Assembly (NCBI GenBank): GCA_018713435.1
Contig: DVOS01000040.1
Coordinates: forward strand, 1-64,000
Length of the DNA stretch: 64,000 nt
Reading direction: 5' to 3'
From: Candidatus Merdiplasma excrementigallinarum
Lineage (GTDB): Bacteria > Bacillota > Clostridia > Lachnospirales > Lachnospiraceae
The first letter of the stretch is position 1, and every line of letters starts with the position of its first letter. Below are positions 26,697 to 33,574 of this stretch, piece by piece. The notes below the pieces were generated by a model, which was given only the letters and a program-made list of their open reading frames with translations, did not search any database and had not been told where the DNA came from. The translations under genes were made by a program, and so were the position numbers.

Positions 26697-27173
26697 CTAA
26701 TACTTTATGGTGAGATTCTTTTTTTCAGGGGACCAGTCACATTCCTCCCTGGCCCGGCACAGAAAGCAGCACCGGGACAGTTTGTCCGCCCGGTAAAAAG
26801 CGGCGTTCACAGGGTCGGAATGCTCTTTGCGGCGGTGAGAGCCGATCATGTCCAGAATCTGCCGGGTCTCCCGGAGGGAAAAACCGCAGGCGGGCAGAAT
26901 CTGCTCTGCAAGTTCCGCACTGGCCTGTTCATGGGGGATCTGTTCCTCATACTGGCGGAAGCGCCCGATGTCGTGAAGAAGAGCCGCCCCGTACACGACG
27001 GGGCGGGATACGTCAAGTCCCTGTTCCAAAACCTGGATCCAGGCAAGCCTGGCCACGTCCAGAAAGTGTTCCGGGGTGTGGCGGCAGAATATTCGGTTTT
27101 CTTCCAGCGCGCGGATCCGGGAGAGGCACTGCTGATAGAGGGGGTGTTCCCAGATTTTCTGTATCCGTTCCAT
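26697..27173 (-). CDS. HD-domain phosphohydrolase encoded in the folate operon
   Basis: A 158-residue HD-superfamily protein. Metal ligands are visible as H32/H36 (CRHTPEHF), H67-D68 in ALLHDIGRF, H81 and D130 (RADKLSR). A cysteine cluster CCFLCRAREEC lies near the C terminus. HD proteins hydrolyse phosphate esters or anhydrides of nucleotides and similar molecules. The gene begins three bases after folE and precedes folP, so its product may act on a pterin phosphate between those enzymes. The dephosphorylation of dihydroneopterin triphosphate has no other candidate in this operon. That role is inference. Confidence 0.8.
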   Translation of the reverse strand: MERIQKIWEHPLYQQCLSRIRALEENRIFCRHTPEHFLDVARLAWIQVLEQGLDVSRPVVYGAALLHDIGRFRQYEEQIPHEQASAELAEQILPACGFSLRETRQILDMIGSHRRKEHSDPVNAAFYRADKLSRCCFLCRAREECDWSPEKKNLTIKY

Positions 27174-27176
27174 CGA

Positions 27177-27734
27177 TCAGCCTCTTACCATCTGCAGAAA
27201 CATTTTCTGCTTTTCATAATCGTCTTTCATACAGCCCCTGGTGGCGGTGGTAACGGTTTTAGAGCCGGGCTTTTTGATGCCCCGCATGGTCATGCAGGTG
27301 TGCTCCGCTTCCAGCATCACCATGACTCCCCTGGGCTTCAGGCACCGTTCCAGGGCGTCCGCGATCTGAACCGTCATTTTTTCCTGTATCTGGGGGCGTC
27401 TGGCGTAGACCTCCACTGTGCGGGCCAGCTTGCTTAAGCCCACCACCTTGCCGTCCGGTATATAGGCGATATGGGCTTTCCCGTAGAAGGGAAGCAGATG
27501 GTGCTCGCAGGTGGAATAGAAGGTGATATCTTTTTCGATCACCATCTCGCTGTCCTGGGCGGAAAACTGTTTGGCCAGATATTTATCCGCTTCCTTTTCC
27601 AGTCCTCCGTAGATTTCTTTGCACATACGGGCAATTCTGTCGGGAGTTTCCAGAAGTCCTTCGCGGTTTACATCTTCCCCGATCCCCTCCAGAAGCAGGC
27701 GGATCCCCTGTTTGATTTTTTCTTCGTCCATCAT
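27177..27734 (-). CDS. folE: GTP cyclohydrolase I
   Basis: First enzyme of folate synthesis; converts GTP to 7,8-dihydroneopterin triphosphate. The 185-residue protein has the zinc and active-site set of the type IA enzyme: [41 protein letters not shown] and [10 protein letters not shown]. The frame is open upstream to 27824 across the riboswitch terminator, but AAAGGAG 11 bases before the ATG at 27734 sets the start. First gene of the operon, under the THF riboswitch. Confidence 0.95.
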   Translation of the reverse strand: MMDEEKIKQGIRLLLEGIGEDVNREGLLETPDRIARMCKEIYGGLEKEADKYLAKQFSAQDSEMVIEKDITFYSTCEHHLLPFYGKAHIAYIPDGKVVGLSKLARTVEVYARRPQIQEKMTVQIADALERCLKPRGVMVMLEAEHTCMTMRGIKKPGSKTVTTATRGCMKDDYEKQKMFLQMVRG

Positions 27735-27789
27735 AAAAAAGCAGACTCCTTTCTTTTTTCTGGCTGTGCGGAGACTGCTTTTATTTTGT

Positions 27790-27850
27790 AAAAAAGCATC
27801 TCCATTGTGAGAACATATGACCAATCCATGCCTAACACAATACGAGATGC
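27790..27850 (-). terminator. Riboswitch-controlled terminator before folE
   Basis: On the minus strand GCATCTC-G-TATTGTG pairs with CACAAT-G-GAGATGC (27836-27850 with 27796-27809) and is followed by TTTTTT. It lies between the THF aptamer and folE and is the likely off-state structure. Confidence 0.75.
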
Positions 27851-27854
27851 GATC

Positions 27855-27957
27855 TTATATTGCTGCAACGGGTGCGGTTTCCATATCGTAAGAACCGGGT
27901 CTTTCGTTTCGGCGACAACTCCCCATCCGCCAAACACTTGACGCATGGAAACCTATT
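27855..27957 (-). ncRNA. THF (tetrahydrofolate) riboswitch, class I
   Basis: Read on the minus strand, P1 pairs GGTTTCCAT with ATGGAAACC (27953-27945 with 27884-27876). Inside it are GCGTCAAGTG, GGATGGGGAGTTG and CGAAACGAAAG, which match the conserved core of class I THF aptamers as I recall them from the S. mutans and E. siraeum RNAs. Position directly before folE and a downstream terminator fit the known role: folate binding represses the biosynthetic operon. A 71-codon frame across this stretch is a shadow. Confidence 0.85.
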
Positions 27958-27989
27958 TTGCATATTATTCTGTTCTGTTTGTTTCCCCC

Positions 27990-28017
27990 ATTATATCACA
28001 ATCGAGATAAAGTACAA
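27990..28017 (-). promoter_or_regulatory. Promoter of the folate operon
   Basis: On the minus strand TTGTAC (28017-28012), 16-bp spacer and consensus TATAAT (27995-27990). Transcription would start about 25 bases before the THF aptamer. Confidence 0.75.
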
Positions 28018-28045
28018 GCCCTGATTTGCGGGGGAACCGGAGGCT

Positions 28046-28876
28046 TCAGGCCAGCCGGTTCACCAGCCAGGGAATGGTGGCTTCAAAGTCTACGCCGTAG
28101 CTGCGGGAATCCGGATTTTCCATCGTAACCCGGATGGTTTCCACCACATAGTCGCAGGCGATCTGAAGGGACTCCTCCAGGGATTTGCCCCGCATCAGGG
28201 CGCCGGTGACGGTGCTGGCGAAAACGTCGCCTGTTCCGTGGTAGGCGATGGGAAGATGTTCGGTGTCATACCGGAAAAAGCGGTTTTCTTCTTTGTCGTA
28301 TCCCATGACGCCAAGCCGTCCGGGAGCCAGGGATACGCCGGTAAGCACCGCGTAGCGGGGCCCCAGCTGGGACAGGGCTTTCAGCATTTCCTCCGGATAG
28401 GTTCTGTCGTATTTTTCCCTGTAGGGCAGACCGGTAAGCAAAGACGCCTCCGTGATGTTGGGAAGCAGGATGTCCGCCTGCCGGCAGAGCTCCCTCATCT
28501 GTCCGGGAAAATCCGGGGAGAAGGCGGGGTAGAGCTTTCCATTGTCTGCCATGGCGGGATCCACGATCACAGGGGTTCCCTCCCGGCGGAACGTCTGGAA
28601 AAAGCGGCTGACCAGACTGATCTGGCGGCCGGAGGCCAGATAACCGGTGTAGATGGCGTCAAAGTCCAGATCCTGGGAGACCCAGTGCCGGGAAATGGGC
28701 TCTATCTCGTCTGTCAGATCCGCGCAGGTGGGAGAGGGAAACATGGTGTGGGTGGAAAGAACGGCGGTGGGGAGAATGGCCGTCTCAACTCCCATGGCAG
28801 AGATAATGGGCAGAGCCACGGTGAGAGAACATTTTCCCACGCAGGAAATATCCTGGATCGTTACGATTCGTTTCAT
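28046..28876 (-). CDS. pdxY: Pyridoxamine/pyridoxal kinase
   Basis: A 276-residue ribokinase-superfamily kinase of the PdxK/PdxY type, phosphorylating B6 vitamers for PLP salvage. Features are IQDISCVGKCSLTVALPIIS at the N terminus, VDPAMADNGKLY, LLPNITEASLLTG and the anion-hole loop AYHGTGDVFAS with the catalytic aspartate. GGAGGC precedes the ATG. It is divergent from a MocR-type regulator 143 bp away, the usual layout for PdxR-controlled B6 salvage genes. Confidence 0.9.
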   Translation of the reverse strand: MKRIVTIQDISCVGKCSLTVALPIISAMGVETAILPTAVLSTHTMFPSPTCADLTDEIEPISRHWVSQDLDFDAIYTGYLASGRQISLVSRFFQTFRREGTPVIVDPAMADNGKLYPAFSPDFPGQMRELCRQADILLPNITEASLLTGLPYREKYDRTYPEEMLKALSQLGPRYAVLTGVSLAPGRLGVMGYDKEENRFFRYDTEHLPIAYHGTGDVFASTVTGALMRGKSLEESLQIACDYVVETIRVTMENPDSRSYGVDFEATIPWLVNRLA

Positions 28877-28917
28877 ATAAAAGAGCCTCCTTATTTAAAG
28901 CGTTCTATGCTAAAATC

Positions 28918-28947
28918 TTTACAGGTGAATCTATCAGGTATTATAAT
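28918..28947 (+). promoter_or_regulatory. Promoter in the divergent pdxY-pdxR region
   Basis: On the + strand TTTACA (28918-28923), 18-bp spacer and TATAAT (28942-28947), reading toward the MocR gene. A minus-strand promoter for the kinase must overlap here but is less clear. Confidence 0.6.
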
Positions 28948-29019
28948 GTAAACTGACTTTAATAAAATATCCAATTTGATTAAAAATAACCATGCCAGAT
29001 TTAGGGAGGAGAGAGGGAG

Positions 29020-30465
29020 ATGCTTACCTACTCATTTCAGAATATGGGAAAGGACAGCCTGTATGAGTATCTGTACAAATGTATCCGAAGCGACATCCTG
29101 GCGGGACGGATCCGGCCCGGGGAAAAGCTGCCTTCCAAGCGCAGTTTTGCCAGAAATCTGGGGGTCAGCGTAGTGACCGTGGAAAGCGCCTATGCCCAGC
29201 TGGCGGCGGAAGGCTATATTGATTCCAGGCCCCGCTCCGGCTATTACGCGGCCCATATCAGCCAGGAGCTGCTGACGCCCTCCGGAGCAGGTCCGCGGGA
29301 GCCCGGGCCGGCGCCAACGCGCCGGGAGCTTCCAGAGCGGGCGGAGGGGGAAGAAGCCGCTGAGGAAAAAACGGAAATAGACCTTGTCAGCGGTTCCACA
29401 GATCCGGCCCAGTTTCCCTTTACCATATGGGCCAGGCTGATGCGGACTGTTCTGGCGGATCGGAGGCGGGAGCTGATGGCAAGAGCTCCGGGAGGAGGCG
29501 TGCCGGCGCTGCGGCAGGCCATCGCGGACTATCTGCGCCAGTACCAGGGGATGGACATCGGCTGGGAGCAGGTGATTGTGGGAGCAGGGACAGAGTATCT
29601 GTACAGCCTTCTGATTCAGCTCCTGGGCCGGGACAAGATCTATGCTCTGGAGGATCCGGGCTATGGGAAGACTGCCAGAGTGTACGAGAGCCACGGAGTA
29701 GAAACGGTTTACATTCCCATGGATCAGGCGGGGGTGCAGACGGGTCGGCTGCGGGAGAGCGAAGCGGCCGTCATGCACATTTCCCCCTCCCACCATTTTC
29801 CCACCGGCGTGACAACCTCCATCAGCCGGCGGTATGAACTGCTGGCCTGGGCGGGAGAGAGGCCGGAGCGCTGCATCATTGAGGATGACTACGACTGTGA
29901 GTTCCGGCTGGCGGGGCGGCCGATCCCTTCCCTCCAGAGCATTGACCGGCAGGGACGGGTCATCTATATGAATACCTTTACCAGAAGCCTGACGCCCACC
30001 ATCCGGATCAGCTATATGGTGCTTCCCAAGCGGCTGGGAGAGGAATTCCAGCGAAAACTGGGATTTTACTCCTGCACCGTCCCCAATTTTGAACAGTATA
30101 CCCTGGCGGAATTTATACGGAGAGGCTACTTCGAAAAACAGATTAACCGTATGAGAAATTATTACCGGGCAAGGCGGGATGAACTGCTGGACGCCCTGGG
30201 AAAAAGCCCGCTGGGAGAGCAGGTTTCCATCGAAGGCGCGGATGCGGGCCTTCACTTTCTGATGCGGGTAAAGACGGACCGGACGGACGGGGAACTGACG
30301 GAGCGGGCCGCCGGGCAGGGAGTAAAGCTTTCCTGCCTGTCCCAGTACTGCCATGGAACCGTTCCGGACCGGAGTGTGAGGGGGCAGGTGATCGTCAATT
30401 ACCCGGGACTGACGCCCGGCCGGGCAGATGAGACGGTGCGGCGCCTGGAGCGGGCCTGGCTTTGA
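29020..30465 (+). CDS. MocR/PdxR-type regulator (GntR HTH fused to aminotransferase fold)
   Basis: A 481-residue fusion: a winged-helix GntR domain (about 8-75, with KLPSKRSFARNLGVSVVTVE) and a fold-type I aminotransferase-like domain (about 110-480, with EDPGYG, SPSHHFPTG and EDDYDCEF). PdxR members sense PLP and regulate B6 genes, here probably the divergent pyridoxamine kinase. The segment that normally reads T-F-S-K-S-L is TFTRSL, so the Schiff-base lysine is replaced by arginine (R322, codon AGA at 29983-29985). PLP could not bind covalently at this site in the usual way. GGAGGAGAG precedes the ATG. Confidence 0.87.
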   Translation: MLTYSFQNMGKDSLYEYLYKCIRSDILAGRIRPGEKLPSKRSFARNLGVSVVTVESAYAQLAAEGYIDSRPRSGYYAAHISQELLTPSGAGPREPGPAPTRRELPERAEGEEAAEEKTEIDLVSGSTDPAQFPFTIWARLMRTVLADRRRELMARAPGGGVPALRQAIADYLRQYQGMDIGWEQVIVGAGTEYLYSLLIQLLGRDKIYALEDPGYGKTARVYESHGVETVYIPMDQAGVQTGRLRESEAAVMHISPSHHFPTGVTTSISRRYELLAWAGERPERCIIEDDYDCEFRLAGRPIPSLQSIDRQGRVIYMNTFTRSLTPTIRISYMVLPKRLGEEFQRKLGFYSCTVPNFEQYTLAEFIRRGYFEKQINRMRNYYRARRDELLDALGKSPLGEQVSIEGADAGLHFLMRVKTDRTDGELTERAAGQGVKLSCLSQYCHGTVPDRSVRGQVIVNYPGLTPGRADETVRRLERAWL

Positions 30466-30501
30466 AAAAAGGGAGAAAAAGAGAGATTTTGCCGCAGCGG
30501 C

Positions 30502-30530
30502 TGGAAATCGGGCGGGAAAAGTGTTATAGT
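30502..30530 (+). promoter_or_regulatory. Promoter of trkA-trkH
   Basis: Extended -10 TGTTATAGT (TATAGT 30525-30530) with TGGAAA (30502-30507) at 17 bp. Confidence 0.6.
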
Positions 30531-30576
30531 GAGTCAGCTGCAAAAGAAAAATGAAGATTTTCAGGGGGAGAACATC

Positions 30577-31938
30577 GTGAGGATCATTATTGTAGGCTGT
30601 GGGAAAGTAGGAGAGACACTGGCGGCGGAGCTGAGCCAGGAAGGCGACGACATTACGGTGATTGACCGGAAAGAGGACAAGGTGGAGCGCCTGTGCAATG
30701 CCTATGACATTATGGGCTGTACGGGAAACGGCGCAGGCTATTCCACCCAGCTGGAGGCGGGAATTAAGGAGGCGGATCTGCTGATCGCCGTGACAGGAAG
30801 CGATGAGCTGAATCTGCTGTGCTGCCTGCTGGCCAGAAAGGCGGGAAACTGCCAGACCATTGCCAGAGTGAGAACGCCGGAGTACAGCAGCGAACTGCGC
30901 TATCTAAAGGAGGAGCTGGGCCTTGCCATGGTTTTGAACCAGGAGCTGGCCACGGCCATGGAGCTGGCCAGGGTGCTGAAATTTCCTTCGGCGATTGACA
31001 TTGATACTTTCGCGAAAGGGCGGGTGGATCTGCTTCGCTTCCGGATTCCGGCAGACTCGCCGCTGGATCAGATGACATTGAATGAGATGCACAGCAGGCT
31101 GAAGAGCAATGTGCTGGTGTGCACCCTGGAACACGGAGGCGAGATTCTGATTCCCACCGGCGACAGCAGGATGGAGGCGGGGGACGTGATTTCCATTGTG
31201 GCCGCCTCCCGGGAGGAAACCCCGTTTTTCCGGAAGATCGGACTTCAGACCAATCAGGTAAAAAATGTGCTGATCGTGGGAGGCGGACAGATCTCCTATT
31301 ATCTGGCCCGGCTGCTGTGCCCGGCAGGGATCCGGGTGAAGATTATAGAGCGGCAGATGAAGCGCTGCGAGGAGCTGTGTGAACTTCTGCCAAAAGCCAC
31401 CATCATCCACGGAGACGGCACCAACCGGCAGCTTCTGGAGGAAGAAGGGATCGAGCAGACGGAAGGATTCGTGGCCCTCACGGATATCGACGAGGAAAAT
31501 GTAATCCTGTCCCTGTACGCGAAAAAATGCGGCTGCCGGAAGGTCATTACCAAGGTAAACCGGCTGTCCTTTGACGAGGTGATCGACAGCCTGGATCTGG
31601 ACACCAGGGTCTGTCCCCGGGATATAACGGCGGAGAGCATTCTCCAGTATGTGCGGTCCGTGAAAAATTCCATCGGAAGCAATGTGGAGACACTGCACAG
31701 GATCAGCGACAACCAGGCGGAGGCGCTGGAGTTTGTGATCCGGGACAATTTCCGGATGACGGAGGTGTCCCTGCAGGACCTGCCCCTGAAGCCGGGGATC
31801 CTGATTGCCTCCATCAACCGGGGCGGGCAGATTATCCTGCCCAGGGGAAAAGACGTGATCCGGGAAGGGGACACGGTGATCGTGATTACCACCCGGAAGG
31901 GACTAAATGACATCAATGATATTCTTCAGATCAAATAG
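30577..31938 (+). CDS. trkA: Trk potassium uptake system regulatory subunit TrkA
   Basis: A 453-residue peripheral membrane protein that gates the TrkH channel in response to nucleotides. It has two tandem RCK units: a first Rossmann fold (IIIVGCGKVGETLAAELSQ) with TrkA_C, and a second one starting VLIVGGGQISYYLARLL with its own TrkA_C. The frame is open from 30529, but GGGGGAG eight bases before GTG 30577 and the protein's natural N terminus decide the start. trkH follows after 10 bp. Confidence 0.92.
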   Translation: MRIIIVGCGKVGETLAAELSQEGDDITVIDRKEDKVERLCNAYDIMGCTGNGAGYSTQLEAGIKEADLLIAVTGSDELNLLCCLLARKAGNCQTIARVRTPEYSSELRYLKEELGLAMVLNQELATAMELARVLKFPSAIDIDTFAKGRVDLLRFRIPADSPLDQMTLNEMHSRLKSNVLVCTLEHGGEILIPTGDSRMEAGDVISIVAASREETPFFRKIGLQTNQVKNVLIVGGGQISYYLARLLCPAGIRVKIIERQMKRCEELCELLPKATIIHGDGTNRQLLEEEGIEQTEGFVALTDIDEENVILSLYAKKCGCRKVITKVNRLSFDEVIDSLDLDTRVCPRDITAESILQYVRSVKNSIGSNVETLHRISDNQAEALEFVIRDNFRMTEVSLQDLPLKPGILIASINRGGQIILPRGKDVIREGDTVIVITTRKGLNDINDILQIK

Positions 31939-31948
31939 GAGCTGTGCC

Positions 31949-33385
31949 ATGAATTACCGGATGATGATATATATGCTGGGCTGGGTGCTGAACTTTGAGG
32001 CGGTTTTTATGGTGCCCTCCCTGGCGGTGGGCCTGCTTTACCGGGAAACGGAGAGCGCCGCCCTTCTGCTTGCCATCCTGCTGTGCGCATTTCTGGGCGG
32101 GCTGGCGGTATGCCGCAAACCGCCCCGGCAGAAATTTTATGCCAGGGAAGGATTTATCACCGTAGCCCTGGCCTGGTTTGTGCTGAGTATTTTCGGGGCG
32201 TTTCCCTTCCGGATTTCCGGGTGCATCCCTTCCATGATCGATGCGGTGTTTGAGACGGCCTCCGGCTTTACCACCACCGGCGCCAGCATTCTCTCGGATG
32301 TGGAAGCCCTTCCCCGCTGTATGCTTTTCTGGAGGAGCTTTACCCACTGGATCGGGGGTATGGGAATCCTGGTGTTTGTGATTGCCATCCTGCCTCTGGC
32401 GGGAGGCAGCAATATGTACCTGATGAAGGCGGAAAGCCCGGGACCTTCTGTAAAGAAGCTGGTGCCCAAAGTAAAAAGAACCGCCATTATGCTGTATATG
32501 CTGTATGTGGCCCTCACACTGGTGGAGCTGGTGCTTCTGCTGGCGGGCCGCATGCCCCTGCTGGACGCTTTGACCATTACCTTCGGCACCGCCGGTACGG
32601 GGGGCTTCGGGATCAAAAATGACAGCATGGCCAGCTACTCTACTTACCTGCAGATGGTGGTGACGGTGTTCATGATCCTGTTCGGCGTTAATTTCAACGT
32701 CTATTACCTGATCTACAAGAAGCGGTTCAGGGAGATACTGAAAAACTCGGAGGTATTTGTGTACCTGGCCATTATAGCGGTATCCATCGGCCTGATCAGC
32801 ATCAATATCAGCGGCATGTATGCCAGCGCGGGCACGGCGGTGAAGGACGCAGCCTTCCAGGTGGGCTCCATTATTACCACCACCGGCTATTCCAGCGCTG
32901 ACTTTGACCTGTGGCCCGCTTTTTCCAAATCCATTTTGGTGCTGCTGATGTTTATCGGCTCCTGCGCGGGAAGCACGGGCGGCGGCATCAAGGTTTCCCG
33001 GGTTATGATTATGTTTAAAACGGTGATCAAGGAGCTGGACTATATTATCCATCCCAACAATGTGAAAAAGATTACCATGGACGGAAAACAGGTGGAGCAT
33101 ACGGTGCTGCGCTCCATCAATGTGTTTGTGATGGCGTACCTGATGGTTTTTGTGGCCTCCGTTCTGCTGATCTCCCTGGACAATTTTGACCTGACCACAA
33201 ACTTCACGGCGGTGGCCGCGACCCTGAACAACATCGGACCGGGACTGGGCGGCGTGGGACCCATGGCAAATTTTGGCTCCTATTCCGGATTTTCCAAGAT
33301 TGTCATGACATTTGACATGATTGCGGGACGGCTGGAGCTGTTTCCGGTGCTGATTTTGTTCTCCTGGCGGACCTGGAAGAAGTAG
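31949..33385 (+). CDS. trkH: TrkH-type potassium channel/transporter subunit
   Basis: A 478-residue integral membrane protein of the Trk/Ktr/HKT family with about ten membrane segments. The four pore loops are seen as TASGFTTTGAS, FGTAGTGGFG, ITTTGYSSADFD and NNIGPGLGGVG. It forms the K+ pathway with TrkA. AGGAGC precedes ATG 31949; the frame runs back to 31907 inside trkA but without a ribosome site. It ends in a short basic tail (SWRTWKK). Confidence 0.92.
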   Translation: MNYRMMIYMLGWVLNFEAVFMVPSLAVGLLYRETESAALLLAILLCAFLGGLAVCRKPPRQKFYAREGFITVALAWFVLSIFGAFPFRISGCIPSMIDAVFETASGFTTTGASILSDVEALPRCMLFWRSFTHWIGGMGILVFVIAILPLAGGSNMYLMKAESPGPSVKKLVPKVKRTAIMLYMLYVALTLVELVLLLAGRMPLLDALTITFGTAGTGGFGIKNDSMASYSTYLQMVVTVFMILFGVNFNVYYLIYKKRFREILKNSEVFVYLAIIAVSIGLISINISGMYASAGTAVKDAAFQVGSIITTTGYSSADFDLWPAFSKSILVLLMFIGSCAGSTGGGIKVSRVMIMFKTVIKELDYIIHPNNVKKITMDGKQVEHTVLRSINVFVMAYLMVFVASVLLISLDNFDLTTNFTAVAATLNNIGPGLGGVGPMANFGSYSGFSKIVMTFDMIAGRLELFPVLILFSWRTWKK

Positions 33386-33463
33386 AAATCGGGGAAAAAA
33401 CCGGAAATCTTTAAAAAATTTGATTTTTTTCATGAAAATTCGTCCTTTTTCGACCGGTAACTT

Positions 33464-33492
33464 TTGACTTTGAAATACAGGTATGTTACACT
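33464..33492 (+). promoter_or_regulatory. Promoter of the TPR/AAA+ gene
   Basis: TTGACT (33464-33469), 17-bp spacer and TACACT (33487-33492). It rules out translation from the TTG at 33464 and supports the TTG at 33575. Confidence 0.65.
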
Positions 33493-33574
33493 GAATAAAA
33501 AGTCCGGCAATAAGGGGCATTCTGTGCCTTTTGCCCGGAACTTTCCAAAAAAGCCGGAACACGAGGTGGGTAAG

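Noticed and set aside
27731..27946. A 71-codon minus-strand frame before folE
   Set aside because: It runs through the THF riboswitch and its terminator; the conserved RNA core explains the sequence better.
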